Counted from the first letter of the stretch, positions 27,105 to 37,975 are shown. The stretch is DNA of 64,000 nucleotides from Anaeromyxobacter sp. (GCA_016718565.1 JADKCZ010000018.1:25001-89000), one strand, 5' to 3'. Translations and numbers: made by a program. Notes: generated from the letters alone by a model not told the origin.

Positions 27105-27124
27105 GGTGGGTTGAATGACCCACC
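27105..27124. promoter_or_regulatory. Perfect inverted repeat in the octahaem operon leader
   Basis: GGTGGGT-TGAATG-ACCCACC has perfect 7-bp arms and a 6-bp spacer, the same 7-6-7 geometry as the repeat at 25290-25309 though a different sequence. It falls between the predicted start site and the first gene, so it could be a repressor operator or an mRNA hairpin. Confidence 0.5.
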
Positions 27125-27187
27125 AGCAGGCGCGAACCCACCCGGGCTGAAACGTCTCTAGCCAGTCCACTGAGACGAGAGGGCGAC

Positions 27188-28633
27188 ATGGCTGACGGGC
27201 AGACCTCACCGATGAAGAGTCCCTGGTTCCTGGGCGCGGCGCTCCTGGCGGTGGTGGTCGGCGGCGTCGGGCTGGCCCTGGCCACCCGCGCCCCGGCCGA
27301 GCCCGAGGCCGTCCGGCACGCCACCGGCTACCAGAAGAAGGTCCGGGCCCACTTCGACCACGCCCCGGTCACCCCGGCCTCCTTCGAGAGCCCGCAGGCC
27401 GTGACCCGGGCCTGCCTGAAGTGCCACCCGCAGGCGGCCGAGGTCATGACCTCCGCCCACTTCACCTGGCTCTCCGAGGAGGTCCAGATCCCCGGGCGGA
27501 CCGGCACCACCCGCATCGGCAAGAAGAACCTGCTCAACAACTTCTGCATCGCCTCGCAGGGGAACGAGAAGTCCTGCATGAAGTGCCACGCCGGCTACGG
27601 CTGGGCCGACGACACCTTCGACTTCAAGAACCCCGAGAACGTCGACTGCCTGGTCTGCCACGAGCGGACCGGCGCCTACGTGAAGGGGGCGTTCGGCCTG
27701 CCCACCAAGGAGAGCGACCTGGCGGCGGCGGCCCGCAGCGTCGCCACCCCGGGCCGCGAGAACTGCCTGGGGTGCCACGCCTTCGGCGGCGGCGGCCAGG
27801 GGGTCAAGCACGGCGACCTCGACTCCTCGCTGGCGCACCCCTACGACGAGGAGGACGTGCACATCGGGCGCCACAAGTTCCTCTGCGTGGACTGCCACGC
27901 CGCGCCGCACCACCAGATCCAGGGGCGGGCCTTCTCGGTCAGCGTCGAGCCCTCGCACGGCGTGGCCTGCACCGACTGCCACGTCAAGGCCGAGCACCGC
28001 GACGACCGCATCAACGCCCACCTGAAGGCGGTGGCCTGCCAGACCTGCCACATCCCGGACTACGCCGGGCAGCTGCCCACCAAGGCCACCTGGGACTGGA
28101 GCAAGGCCGGCGACGCCAGCCGCCCCGACGACCTGCACAGCTACCTGAAGATCAAGGGCGAGTTCTCCTACCAGCAGGCCGCGCTGCCCGAGTACCGCTG
28201 GTTCAACGGCACGGTGGGGCGCTACCTGCTGGGCGACACCATCGACCCCGCCACGGTCACCCAGCTCAACCCGCTGCAGGGCTCCATCGCCGATCCCACG
28301 GCCCGCATCTGGCCCGTCAAGATCCACCGGGGCAAGCAGCCCTACGACGCCGGCTTCAACTACCTCTTCCCGCCGGTGACCGGCGGCCCGGGCGGCTACT
28401 GGACCACCTTCGACTGGGACAGCGCCTTCAAGCTGGGGTCCAAGGCCTCGAAGATCCCCTACAGCGGCAAGTTCGGCTTCGCCCCCACCGAGATGAGCTG
28501 GCCGCTCTCCCACATGGTGACCCCCAAGGAGCGCGCCCTCGGCTGCGTCGAGTGCCACGGCGAGGGCGGCCGCCTCGACTGGAAGGCGCTGGGCTACGCC
28601 GGCGACCCCATCAAGACCGGAGGCCGCAAGTGA
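27188..28633 (+). CDS. Octahaem c-type cytochrome, tetrathionate reductase (OTR)-like
   Basis: This 481-residue protein has eight CxxCH sites, starting at residues 76, 130, 154, 193, 233, 261, 284 and 453. The segment IGKKNLLNNFC before the second haem is characteristic of the OTR family, where the active-site haem has a lysine as distal ligand. A hydrophobic stretch at about 12-32 is either a signal anchor or a signal peptide; a start at Met9 is also possible. The Shewanella OTR reduces tetrathionate, and also nitrite and hydroxylamine in vitro (family knowledge). Its stop overlaps the GTG of the next gene. It should act in the periplasm, fed by the downstream haem b fusion. Confidence 0.9.
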   Translation: MADGQTSPMKSPWFLGAALLAVVVGGVGLALATRAPAEPEAVRHATGYQKKVRAHFDHAPVTPASFESPQAVTRACLKCHPQAAEVMTSAHFTWLSEEVQIPGRTGTTRIGKKNLLNNFCIASQGNEKSCMKCHAGYGWADDTFDFKNPENVDCLVCHERTGAYVKGAFGLPTKESDLAAAARSVATPGRENCLGCHAFGGGGQGVKHGDLDSSLAHPYDEEDVHIGRHKFLCVDCHAAPHHQIQGRAFSVSVEPSHGVACTDCHVKAEHRDDRINAHLKAVACQTCHIPDYAGQLPTKATWDWSKAGDASRPDDLHSYLKIKGEFSYQQAALPEYRWFNGTVGRYLLGDTIDPATVTQLNPLQGSIADPTARIWPVKIHRGKQPYDAGFNYLFPPVTGGPGGYWTTFDWDSAFKLGSKASKIPYSGKFGFAPTEMSWPLSHMVTPKERALGCVECHGEGGRLDWKALGYAGDPIKTGGRK

Positions 28634-30897
28634 ACCGCCTCACCCGCCTCACCCTGCTGGCGCTGGCCCTGCTGGCCGCCCCGGCGGCTCGCGCCCAGCA
28701 GGCCGTCAACCCCATCCACCCGGTCTTCGCCCCGCTCGACGCGGCCGGCAAGAAGGTCAAGGCCGGCGCCGACGTCTCGCTCGACCGGACCTGCGGCGCC
28801 TGCCACGACGTGGCCTACATCGCGTCCCACAGCGGGCACGCCGCGCCGAAGAGCACCGCCACCTGCGCCCAGTGCCACGTCGACGGCGGCACGCTCGACG
28901 TGCGCCCCGAGACGCTGGACGGCGAGGGGCGCCTGGTGCGCCAGGCCGTCCGCATCGGCGCGCCCCGGGCCGCCAGCTGCGCCGCCTGCCACGGCCTGCT
29001 GGGCGGGGCCCACGACCCGGTGGCCCTGCCGGCCGACTTCGAGGCCACCGCCGCGCCCGGCGGCCGCACCTGGTCGCTCACCCAGGGCGAGGGGGCGGTG
29101 GTCTCGCCCCAGCGCATGTCCGACTCCTTCCTCAACCTGGAGGGCAAGGCCGGGCTGAGCGCGCCCTGGGACGTGCACGCCGCCAAGCTGGTGGACTGCA
29201 TCGCCTGCCACTACGCCGCCAACAACCCGGCCCGCACCGAGAGCCGCCAGGGCGCCCTGCGCTACCTCACCTCCGACCCGCGCCGGCTCTCCACCGCCGA
29301 GTTCCTGCTCCGTCCGGACCACCACCTGGCCGAGCAGGGCTGCCGCAGCTGCCACGACCCGCTCAAGGCCCACGAGTTCCTGCCCTACCGCACCCGCCAC
29401 ATGACGGTGCTCTCCTGCCAGGCCTGCCACCTGGCCTCCCCGGCCGGCCCGGCGGTGGAGATGATCGACGCCACGGTGGTCACCCTGGCGGGCACGCCGG
29501 CGGTGCGCTACCGCGGCCTGGAGCGGCGGCCGGGGGACACCCTCAACACCGCCACGCTGCGCCCCTTCCAGCCGCTGCTGGTGGAGCGCACCGAGGCCGA
29601 CGGCGCCCGCCGGCTGGCCCCGGTCAACACCGTCAGCCGCTTCCGCTGGGTGGCCGGCGCCGACCGCGCCGAGGTGCCCGCCGCCACCGTGGCGAAGGCC
29701 TTCCTGGAGGGCGGCGCCTACGCCCCGGCCATCCTGGAGCACTTCGACGCCGACCGGGACGGGCGCCTCGACCCCCAGGAGCTGCGGCTGGACGGCAAGC
29801 TCAAGGCCGAGCTGGTGGCCGCGCGGCTGGCCGCCGCCGGCGTGGACTCGCCGGCCATCGACGGCACCCTCACCGTCTACCCGCTGGCCCACGGCGTCTC
29901 CACCCGCGACCGGGCCCAGCGCGACTGCCAGGCCTGCCACGCCGAGGACTCCCGGCTGGGTGGGTCGTTCCTGGTGGCCGGCTACCTGCCCGGCGGCGCC
30001 CCGCCGCGCCCCGGCGACCGCCCCCGCGTCGAGCTGGCCGGCACCCTCACCCCAGGGGCCGACGGCAGCCTGGCCCTGCTGCGCGGCGAGGGCGCCGCGC
30101 CCTCCGGCCTCCACGTGCTGGGCCACTCCCGCCAGGGCGCCACCAACACCATCGGGTTCGGCCTCTTCGCCGCCGTCTTCATCGGCGTCGCGACCCACGG
30201 CCTGCTGCGCCTGCTCACCCAGGGCCGGCGGGCCGGCCAGGAGGCCCACGCCCGGGCGCCCACCGGGAAGGCCTACGTCTTCGGCCGCTACGAGCGGCTC
30301 TGGCACTGGACCATGGCGCTCTCCGGCGTCTTCCTCATCTGGAGCGGCCTGGAGATCCACTGGGCCGGCGCCGCCTGGCTGCTCTCGCTGCCGGGCGCCA
30401 TCTCGCTGCACAACGTCTTCGCGGTGGTGCTGATGCTGAACGCCTTCCTGGCGCTCTTCTACCACCTGGCCACCAAGGCCATCCGCAACTTCATCCCGGC
30501 GCCGCAGGGGCTGGTGGGCCGCATCCTCGAGCACATGACCTACCAGTCGCGGGGCATCTTCTTCGGCGGGCCGCACCCGAACAACGCCCCCGGCCAGAAG
30601 CTCAACCCGCTGCAGCAGCTCACCTACCTGGCGCTGCTCAACGTCCTCTTCCCGCTGCAGATCGTCACCGGCCTGCTCATCTGGGCGGTGGGCCACTGGC
30701 CCAACGTGGCGGCGGCGGTGGGCGGCCTCGGCACCCTGGCCCCGCTGCACAACCTGGGGTCCTGGCTCTTCCTCACCTTCTTCGTCCTGCACGTCTACCT
30801 GGTCACCACCGGGCGGACGCCCACCGAGCACCTCGAGTCGATGATCACCGGCTACCAGCCCGTCGAGGACGACCGGGCCGCGCCGGAGCGGAGCTGA
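28630..30897 (+). CDS. Heptahaem c / EF-hand / cytochrome b561-type fusion protein
   Basis: This 755-residue protein starts at a GTG overlapping the preceding stop. It has a Sec signal peptide (residues 1-22). Seven CxxCH sites begin at 55, 79, 117, 190, 238, 263 and 433. A canonical EF-hand loop DADRDGRLDPQE lies at 373-384. A C-terminal membrane domain (about 505-740) with five hydrophobic helices and histidines in YERLWHWTMALSG, ISLHNVF and LFYHLATK resembles thiosulfate reductase/hydrogenase cytochrome b. The likely role is quinol oxidation at haem b and transfer through seven c haems to the octahaem partner. This fusion is not a standard NapC/CymA or PhsC layout. Confidence 0.88.
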   Translation: MNRLTRLTLLALALLAAPAARAQQAVNPIHPVFAPLDAAGKKVKAGADVSLDRTCGACHDVAYIASHSGHAAPKSTATCAQCHVDGGTLDVRPETLDGEGRLVRQAVRIGAPRAASCAACHGLLGGAHDPVALPADFEATAAPGGRTWSLTQGEGAVVSPQRMSDSFLNLEGKAGLSAPWDVHAAKLVDCIACHYAANNPARTESRQGALRYLTSDPRRLSTAEFLLRPDHHLAEQGCRSCHDPLKAHEFLPYRTRHMTVLSCQACHLASPAGPAVEMIDATVVTLAGTPAVRYRGLERRPGDTLNTATLRPFQPLLVERTEADGARRLAPVNTVSRFRWVAGADRAEVPAATVAKAFLEGGAYAPAILEHFDADRDGRLDPQELRLDGKLKAELVAARLAAAGVDSPAIDGTLTVYPLAHGVSTRDRAQRDCQACHAEDSRLGGSFLVAGYLPGGAPPRPGDRPRVELAGTLTPGADGSLALLRGEGAAPSGLHVLGHSRQGATNTIGFGLFAAVFIGVATHGLLRLLTQGRRAGQEAHARAPTGKAYVFGRYERLWHWTMALSGVFLIWSGLEIHWAGAAWLLSLPGAISLHNVFAVVLMLNAFLALFYHLATKAIRNFIPAPQGLVGRILEHMTYQSRGIFFGGPHPNNAPGQKLNPLQQLTYLALLNVLFPLQIVTGLLIWAVGHWPNVAAAVGGLGTLAPLHNLGSWLFLTFFVLHVYLVTTGRTPTEHLESMITGYQPVEDDRAAPERS

Positions 30898-30899
30898 CC

Positions 30900-31424
30900 A
30901 TGGCGACCACGACGGTTCCCCGCCCCTACCTGAACCCGTACCTGGCCGGCACGCTGCTGGGGCTGGTGCTCTTCCTGGCCTTCTACGTGACCGGCGGCGG
31001 CCTGGGCGCCTCGGCGGCCCTGAGCCGCGTGCAGACCGGGGTGGTGGACGTGCTGGCCCCGGGCCACGTGGACCGGGTCGCCTACTTCGCCGAGCTGGCC
31101 GGCGGCAGCCGCAGCGCCTGGGCCCACTCCAGCGTCTGGATGCTGGTGGGCACCATCCTGGGCGGCTTCACCTCCGGCCTGGTGAACCGGCGGCTCAAGC
31201 CGGAGCTGCGCAAGGGGCCGAACATCTCCACCCCCACCCGCGTGGTCTTCGCCCTGCTGGGCGGCGCCATCATGGGCTACGGCGCCCGCCTGGCCCGCGG
31301 CTGCACCTCCGGCCAGGCCCTCTCCGGCGGCGCGGTGCTGTCGGTGGGCAGCTGGGCCTTCGCCCTGGCGATCTTCGCCAGCGCCTACGCCCTGGCCTGG
31401 TTCGTCCGTCGGCTCTGGAACTGA
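30900..31424 (+). CDS. YeeE/YedE family permease, N-terminal half
   Basis: This 174-residue membrane protein has the cysteine motif ARGCTSGQALSGGAVL and N-terminal NPYLAGTLLGLVLFLAFYV. It pairs with the following gene, which carries the second cysteine motif, so the two probably form one transporter. It starts 3 bp after the fusion cytochrome stop. It is a paralogue of 24716-25231. Confidence 0.87.
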   Translation: MATTTVPRPYLNPYLAGTLLGLVLFLAFYVTGGGLGASAALSRVQTGVVDVLAPGHVDRVAYFAELAGGSRSAWAHSSVWMLVGTILGGFTSGLVNRRLKPELRKGPNISTPTRVVFALLGGAIMGYGARLARGCTSGQALSGGAVLSVGSWAFALAIFASAYALAWFVRRLWN

Positions 31425-31438
31425 GGCAGGAGATCACC

Positions 31439-32779
31439 ATGGCACCCTTCGACATCGCCGCCTTCGGCCCCGTCGCCAGCGCCCTCACCTTCGGCCTCAT
31501 CGGCTTCGGCTTCGGCGCCGTGCTCGAGCTGGGCGGCTTCGGCGACACCCGCAAGCTGGCCGGCCAGTTCTACTTCCGCGACCTGACCGTGCTGAAGGTC
31601 ATGTTCACCGGCATCATCGTGGCCGCGGTGCTGGTGGCCGGCGCCACCGCCTTCGGCCTGCTCGACATGAGCAAGGTGTGGGTCAACCCCACCTACCTGT
31701 GGCCCGGCATCGTGGGCGGCCTGATCATGGGGGTGGGCTTCATCCTGGGCGGCTTCTGCCCTGGCACCTCGGTGGTGGCCGCCTCCACGCTCAAGATCGA
31801 CGGCGCCCTGTTCCTGCTGGGGGCCCTGGGCGGCGTCTGGCTCTTCGGCGAGACGGTGGGCAGCTACCAGGCCTTCTTCCTCTCCTCCGACATGGGGCGC
31901 TTCACCCTCGACGAGTGGCTGGGGATCTCGAAGGGCGTGGCCCTGCTGCTGGTGGTGGCCATGGCGCTCTTCATGTTCTGGGGTGGCGAGCTGCTGGAGC
32001 AGCGCTTCGGCAAGGGGCTGGCCTGGTCGGAGATCCCGCTGCGCCCCCGCCTGCCCAGGGCGGCCGCGGCCGGCGCGCTGGTGCTGCTGGCCCTGGTGGT
32101 GGCGGCCCGCGGCCAGCCCACCCCGCTCGAGAAGTTCGCCTTGCTGGGCGCCGACGCGGCCCGCCCGGTGGCGGAGCGCGGCATCTTCGTCCACCCGGCC
32201 GAGGTGGTGGCGCTGCGGAAGGACCTGTCGGTCAAGGTGCAGGTGCTCGACCTGCGCGACGAGCACGACTTCAACCTCTTCCACCTGGGGGGGGCCCGCC
32301 GCGTCGATCCGGCGGCCCTCACCACGCCCAGGACGCTCAAGGGGCTGCTCGACCAGCCGGCCAGCACGGTCACCTTCGTGACCGCCAACGGCGAGGCCGC
32401 CGCGCTGCAGGCCTGGAAGGCGCTCAAGGCCTCCGGGGTCCAGAACCTCTACGTCATCGAGGGCGGCATGAACCGCTGGCTCGAGCTCTACGCGGTGGAG
32501 CGCTGCGTGGCCGCCCCGGCGCCGCAGGCCGCGGCCGGCGACGAGGGGTCCGACCGGCTCGACTACCGCTTCGCCTTCGCCACCGGCAGCAGCCTGCCGG
32601 CCGCCTGGCCGGAGCTGGCCACCTCGCGCGGCTTCCGCGCCCCGTGCAGCGCGCCGGTCTCGGGCGGCGAGGGCCACGCCGCGGCCCAGGGCGGCCACGG
32701 CGTCACCTGGCCCACCTACACCTTCGCCAAGAAGGTGAAGCTGCAGTCGAAGGCGGCGGTGAAGGGCGGCTGCGGGTAG
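31439..32779 (+). CDS. YeeE/YedE permease C-terminal half fused to a degenerate rhodanese domain
   Basis: This 446-residue fusion has two parts. Residues 1-235 are membrane helices with the YeeE motif GGFCPGTSVVAAS. Residues about 245-350 are rhodanese-like (VQVLDLRDEHDFNLFHLGGARRVDP, then LYVIEGGMNRWLELY). The loop that should hold the catalytic cysteine reads TFVTANGEAA, with no Cys, so sulfurtransferase activity is unlikely. The remaining tail has three scattered cysteines, including a terminal GGCG. An insertion segment GSDRLDYRFAFATGSS is unassigned. It is the last gene of the plus-strand octahaem operon. The rhodanese domain may bind rather than transfer sulfur (inference). Confidence 0.85.
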   Translation: MAPFDIAAFGPVASALTFGLIGFGFGAVLELGGFGDTRKLAGQFYFRDLTVLKVMFTGIIVAAVLVAGATAFGLLDMSKVWVNPTYLWPGIVGGLIMGVGFILGGFCPGTSVVAASTLKIDGALFLLGALGGVWLFGETVGSYQAFFLSSDMGRFTLDEWLGISKGVALLLVVAMALFMFWGGELLEQRFGKGLAWSEIPLRPRLPRAAAAGALVLLALVVAARGQPTPLEKFALLGADAARPVAERGIFVHPAEVVALRKDLSVKVQVLDLRDEHDFNLFHLGGARRVDPAALTTPRTLKGLLDQPASTVTFVTANGEAAALQAWKALKASGVQNLYVIEGGMNRWLELYAVERCVAAPAPQAAAGDEGSDRLDYRFAFATGSSLPAAWPELATSRGFRAPCSAPVSGGEGHAAAQGGHGVTWPTYTFAKKVKLQSKAAVKGGCG

Positions 32780-32854
32780 CCGGCCCGGGGCGGCCGGCCC
32801 GCCCCCGGGCCGTCCGGCCTTGACCTGCTCGCCCGTTCAGTCCAGGCTGGACCG

Positions 32855-33877
32855 GTGAAGCCGGTCCCCATCTCCAACCCTCCGAACCCCTGGCTCAGCG
32901 CCGAGGTGGAGTGGCTCGAGCCCACCGCCGCGCGGCTCGAGGTCTACGAGGACGCCAGCCGCGAGATCCTCTCCCGCAACGAGAGCCCGGACGTCGCCTT
33001 CACCTGGAGCGTCAACCCGTACCGCGGCTGCCAGCACGCCTGCGCCTACTGCTACGCCCGCCCCTACCACGAGTTCCTGGGCTTCGGCGCCGGCACCGAC
33101 TTCGACACCAAGGTGGCGGTCAAGCTGCGCGCCCCCGCGCTGCTGCGCCAGGCCTTCGAGCGGCGCGCCTGGAAGGGCGAGGTGGTGGCCTTCGCCGGCG
33201 CCACCGACGCCTGGCAGCCGCTGGAGGCCTCCTACCGGCTGACCCGCGGCTGCCTGGAGGCCTGCCTCGACTACCGCAACCCGGTCTGCCTGGTGACCAA
33301 GGCGGCGCTGGTGGAGCGCGACCTCGACCTGCTGATCCGGCTGCGCGCCGAGGCCGGCTGCAGCGTGGCGGTGAGCCTCCCCTACCTCGACGAGGTGGTG
33401 GCCCGCCGGCTGGAGCCCGGCGCCCCCACCCCGCGCCGGCGCCTCGAGACGCTGGCGCGGCTGGCCGACGCCGGCCTGGCCCCCACGGTGCTGGTGGCCC
33501 CGGTCATCCCGGGGCTGGACGACGAGCTGCCCCGGGTGCTGGCGGCGGCCCGGGGCGCCGGGGCGGCCAGCGCCGGGTGGCAGCTCCTGCGCCTGCCCGG
33601 CCCGGTGGGGCGGGTCTTCGCGGAGCGGCTGCGCCAGGTGCTGCCGGAGCGGGCCGAGCGGATCCTGCACCTCGTCCGCGAGACCAGGCGCGGCGAGGTG
33701 GACGACCCGAGCTTCGGCCGCCGCTTCCGCGGCGAGGGGCCCTACGCCGAGACCATCGCCGCGGTCTTCCGGGTCAGCTGCGCCCGGCTCGGCCTGATGG
33801 TGTCCCGGCCGGGCGAGCGGGGCGACCCGCCGGCCACCTTCCGCCGGCCGCCGGGGGCGCAGGGGTCGCTGTTCTGA
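32855..33877 (+). CDS. PA0069-family radical SAM protein
   Basis: This 340-residue radical SAM protein has the [4Fe-4S]-SAM motif CQHACAYC at about residues 59-66 (C-x3-C-x2-C). NPYRGCQHACAYCYARPYHEFLGF and the following DFDTKVAVK are typical of the SplB-like PA0069 group, whose function is unknown. It starts with GTG. It lies 75 bp after the octahaem operon and may be independent. Confidence 0.88.
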   Translation: MKPVPISNPPNPWLSAEVEWLEPTAARLEVYEDASREILSRNESPDVAFTWSVNPYRGCQHACAYCYARPYHEFLGFGAGTDFDTKVAVKLRAPALLRQAFERRAWKGEVVAFAGATDAWQPLEASYRLTRGCLEACLDYRNPVCLVTKAALVERDLDLLIRLRAEAGCSVAVSLPYLDEVVARRLEPGAPTPRRRLETLARLADAGLAPTVLVAPVIPGLDDELPRVLAAARGAGAASAGWQLLRLPGPVGRVFAERLRQVLPERAERILHLVRETRRGEVDDPSFGRRFRGEGPYAETIAAVFRVSCARLGLMVSRPGERGDPPATFRRPPGAQGSLF

Positions 33878-33902
33878 GGCGAGCGGGGCGAGCGCCCCGG
33901 CC

Positions 33903-36458
33903 TCACCCGAGCCGAAAGCGCCCCACCAGCGCCTCGAGCGCCTCGGCCTGCGCCGACAGCTGGCTGGCCGCCGAGGAGGACTGCTCCGCCGAGGCGGCGT
34001 TCTGCTGGGTGACCTTGTCCATCTCGCCCACGGCCTGCCCGACCTGGAGCACGCCCGCTTCCTGGGCCCGCGCCGCCGTGGCGATCTCGCCGACCAGCGC
34101 GGCGACCTTGCCGATGGCCGCCACGATCTCGCCGAGCGAGCCGCTCACCTGGGCGGACGCCTGCTCCCCGGCCCCGGCCTGCCGGACCGACTCCTGGATG
34201 AGCGCCTCGGTCTTCTGCGACGCCTCCTTGGCCCGGAGCGCCAGCGAGCGGACCTCCTCCGCCACCACCGCGAAGCCGCGCCCGGCCTCGCCGGCCCGGG
34301 CCGCCTCCACCGCCGCGTTGAGCGCCAGGAGGTTGGTCTGGAAGGCGATGTCGTTGATGTCCTTGATGATCTGCGAGGTGCTCTCGGAGGCGTTCTTGAT
34401 CTGCCGCATCGCCCCGTCGAGCTGTCGCACCGCCGCGGCACCGCCCTTCGCGGCCGTCCGGGCCTCCTCGACGAGCGCGGTGGCCTGGCCAGCCCCGCTC
34501 GCCGACCGGCGGGTGGCCGCCGTCACCTCGTCGAGGCGGGCCACCGTCTCCTGGAGCGAGGCGGCCTGCTCCGAGGCCCCCGAGGCCACGGCCTGGGAGG
34601 AGGAGGCGATCTGGCTGGCCGCCCCGGAGACCTGCGCCACCGCGTCGGACACCTGCTGCATCGACGCCCCCAGCGCCTCGGCGGTGGCGTTGACGGCCTG
34701 CTGGATGCGGGCGTGCTGGCCCAGGTAGCGCCCCTCGGCCCGGGCGGTCAGGTCGCGCGCCGCCAGGCGCTCGAGCGCCTGCGTGGCCTCGGCGATGGGG
34801 GCCACCGTGGCGTCCAGCGTCTCGTTGAGCCCGGCCACGATGCGGCGGAAGTCGCCCAGGTGCAGGTCGGGGTCGGCCCGGGTGGCCAGCTGCCCGGCCA
34901 CCGCCGCGTCGGCGAGGCGCCGGGTGTCGGAGACCACCCGGTTCACCGCGTCGATGCAGCCGTTCAGGCTCGCCTGCATGGCCTGGAACTCGCCGCGATA
35001 GGCCCCCTCGACGTGCGGCGGGATGTCGCCGCGCGCGATGGCGTCGACGCAGCGGGCCGCCTCGGCCACCGGGCCGGTCACGGCGTCGAGGGTGCGGTTG
35101 ATCCCCTCGACCACCTCGCGGAAGTCGCCCTGGTGGCGCGAGGCGTCCGCCCGGGTGGAGAGGCGCCCCTCCGCGCCCGCCTGGGCCAGGTCGCGGGTGT
35201 CGGCCACCAGCAGGCTCACCGCGTCGAGGCAGCGGTTCAGGTCGTCGCGCAGCCGGGCGAACTCGCCCTGGTAGGCGGCGGCGATGTGCGGCGGGATGCG
35301 CCCGTGGGCCAGGTCGTCCACGCAGGCGGCGGCCACCCGGACCGGGCCGGTCACGGCGTCGAGCGTGTCGTTGACCCCCTGCACCACGGCGCGGTAGTCG
35401 CCCCGGTGGCGCGACGGGTCGGCCCGGGTGTCGAGGCGGCCCTCCACCCCGGCCCGGGCCAGCAGGCTGGCGTCCTCCACCAGGGCCCGGATGGCGGCCA
35501 CACAGCCGTTGAGATCGGTGCGCAGGGCGTCGAAGTCGCCGGGCCAGGGCTCCACCATGGGGGGCGGCAGGTCGCCGCGCGCCAGCCGCTCGACCGCCCC
35601 GGTGACCCGCTGCAGCGGCGCCAGGAAGGCCTCCACCGTGGCGTTCATCCCCGCCGCGATGGGTCGGAACTCCCAGTCGACCGCCGCCTCGTCGGCGCGC
35701 GCCGCCAGCCGGCCGTGGCGCACCGCCTCGGCCAGGCGGCGGGCCTCGGCGTCCAGCCCGCCCAGGCTGCGGCGGATGGAGCGGCCCAGCCACAGGGCGG
35801 CCAGCACCAGCACCAGCACCCCGGCCAGCAGGCCGCCCAGCATGGTGGCCCGGGTGAGCCGCAGGGTGGCCTCGGCCTCTGCGCCCCGGGTGATGGCCTC
35901 GCCGCGCGCCGCCTCGAGGAGCGCGTCGAGCCGGCGCTGCACGCCCGCCGACTCGGCCAGCTGGGCCTCGACCTGATCGGCCAGCTCGTCCTCGGCGTCG
36001 GCCAGCTCGCCCGCCGGCGCGCGCCGCGCCAGCAGCTGGTCGCGGGCCTCCACCCGCCGCAGCGCCTGGGCGGCCTCGGCCCGCCAGGCCTCCAGCGCGG
36101 CGTCGAGCGCCCGGCGCGCCTCCTGCTCCGCCGGGTCGTCCACCAGGGCGGCGTGGCGCGCCGCCGCCTGCTCGACGGCGCCCCGGGACCTGTCGGAGAG
36201 CCCGCGGTAGCGGGCGCGCAGCTTGGGGTCGGCCGAGGGCTGGGCCAGGATGGCCAGCGCCCCGTCCACCCGGCTCACCGCCATGCCGAGCTCGCCGAGC
36301 GCCTCCACCGCGGGCAGGGTCCGGTCGCGGTAGGCGAACACCTCGCCGGCCAGGTCCCCGGTGGCGAACCAGCCCGCCGCCGCGCCGACCACCACCACGG
36401 CGAGCGCCAGCCCGAGGGTGAGGAGGACCTTGCCGGCCAGCTTGAGGCGAGGGCGCAT
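33903..36458 (-). CDS. Methyl-accepting chemotaxis protein with poly-HAMP array (second copy)
   Basis: This 851-residue chemoreceptor has the same architecture as 16789-19503. TM1 is at about residues 10-32, a helical periplasmic sensor of about 160 residues follows, and TM2 is near 205-225. Four pairs of HAMP-like modules come next (GRLxTRADxSxHxGDxRxVVxGxN alternating with IPPHIxxxYxGEFxxxxxxLNxCxDAV). The signalling hairpin contains DINDIAFQTNLLALNAAVEA. It lacks the Pro-rich tail of the first copy and ends at LVGRFRLG. It points toward the radical SAM gene and is 119 bp from the EBP at 36578-37975. The ligand is unknown. Confidence 0.9.
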   Translation of the reverse strand: MRPRLKLAGKVLLTLGLALAVVVVGAAAGWFATGDLAGEVFAYRDRTLPAVEALGELGMAVSRVDGALAILAQPSADPKLRARYRGLSDRSRGAVEQAAARHAALVDDPAEQEARRALDAALEAWRAEAAQALRRVEARDQLLARRAPAGELADAEDELADQVEAQLAESAGVQRRLDALLEAARGEAITRGAEAEATLRLTRATMLGGLLAGVLVLVLAALWLGRSIRRSLGGLDAEARRLAEAVRHGRLAARADEAAVDWEFRPIAAGMNATVEAFLAPLQRVTGAVERLARGDLPPPMVEPWPGDFDALRTDLNGCVAAIRALVEDASLLARAGVEGRLDTRADPSRHRGDYRAVVQGVNDTLDAVTGPVRVAAACVDDLAHGRIPPHIAAAYQGEFARLRDDLNRCLDAVSLLVADTRDLAQAGAEGRLSTRADASRHQGDFREVVEGINRTLDAVTGPVAEAARCVDAIARGDIPPHVEGAYRGEFQAMQASLNGCIDAVNRVVSDTRRLADAAVAGQLATRADPDLHLGDFRRIVAGLNETLDATVAPIAEATQALERLAARDLTARAEGRYLGQHARIQQAVNATAEALGASMQQVSDAVAQVSGAASQIASSSQAVASGASEQAASLQETVARLDEVTAATRRSASGAGQATALVEEARTAAKGGAAAVRQLDGAMRQIKNASESTSQIIKDINDIAFQTNLLALNAAVEAARAGEAGRGFAVVAEEVRSLALRAKEASQKTEALIQESVRQAGAGEQASAQVSGSLGEIVAAIGKVAALVGEIATAARAQEAGVLQVGQAVGEMDKVTQQNAASAEQSSSAASQLSAQAEALEALVGRFRLG

Positions 36459-36577
36459 CGGGCTCCCGGTGGGCGTGGCCCTCCCGGCAGCGGGGGCGCA
36501 CGCACCCCGAGCGTATCACCTCGCGGTCCGCCTCCCGCCGCCCCGCCCGGTCCCGTGACCAGGGCACGGCGCGCCCC

Positions 36578-37975
<1,398 letters not shown>

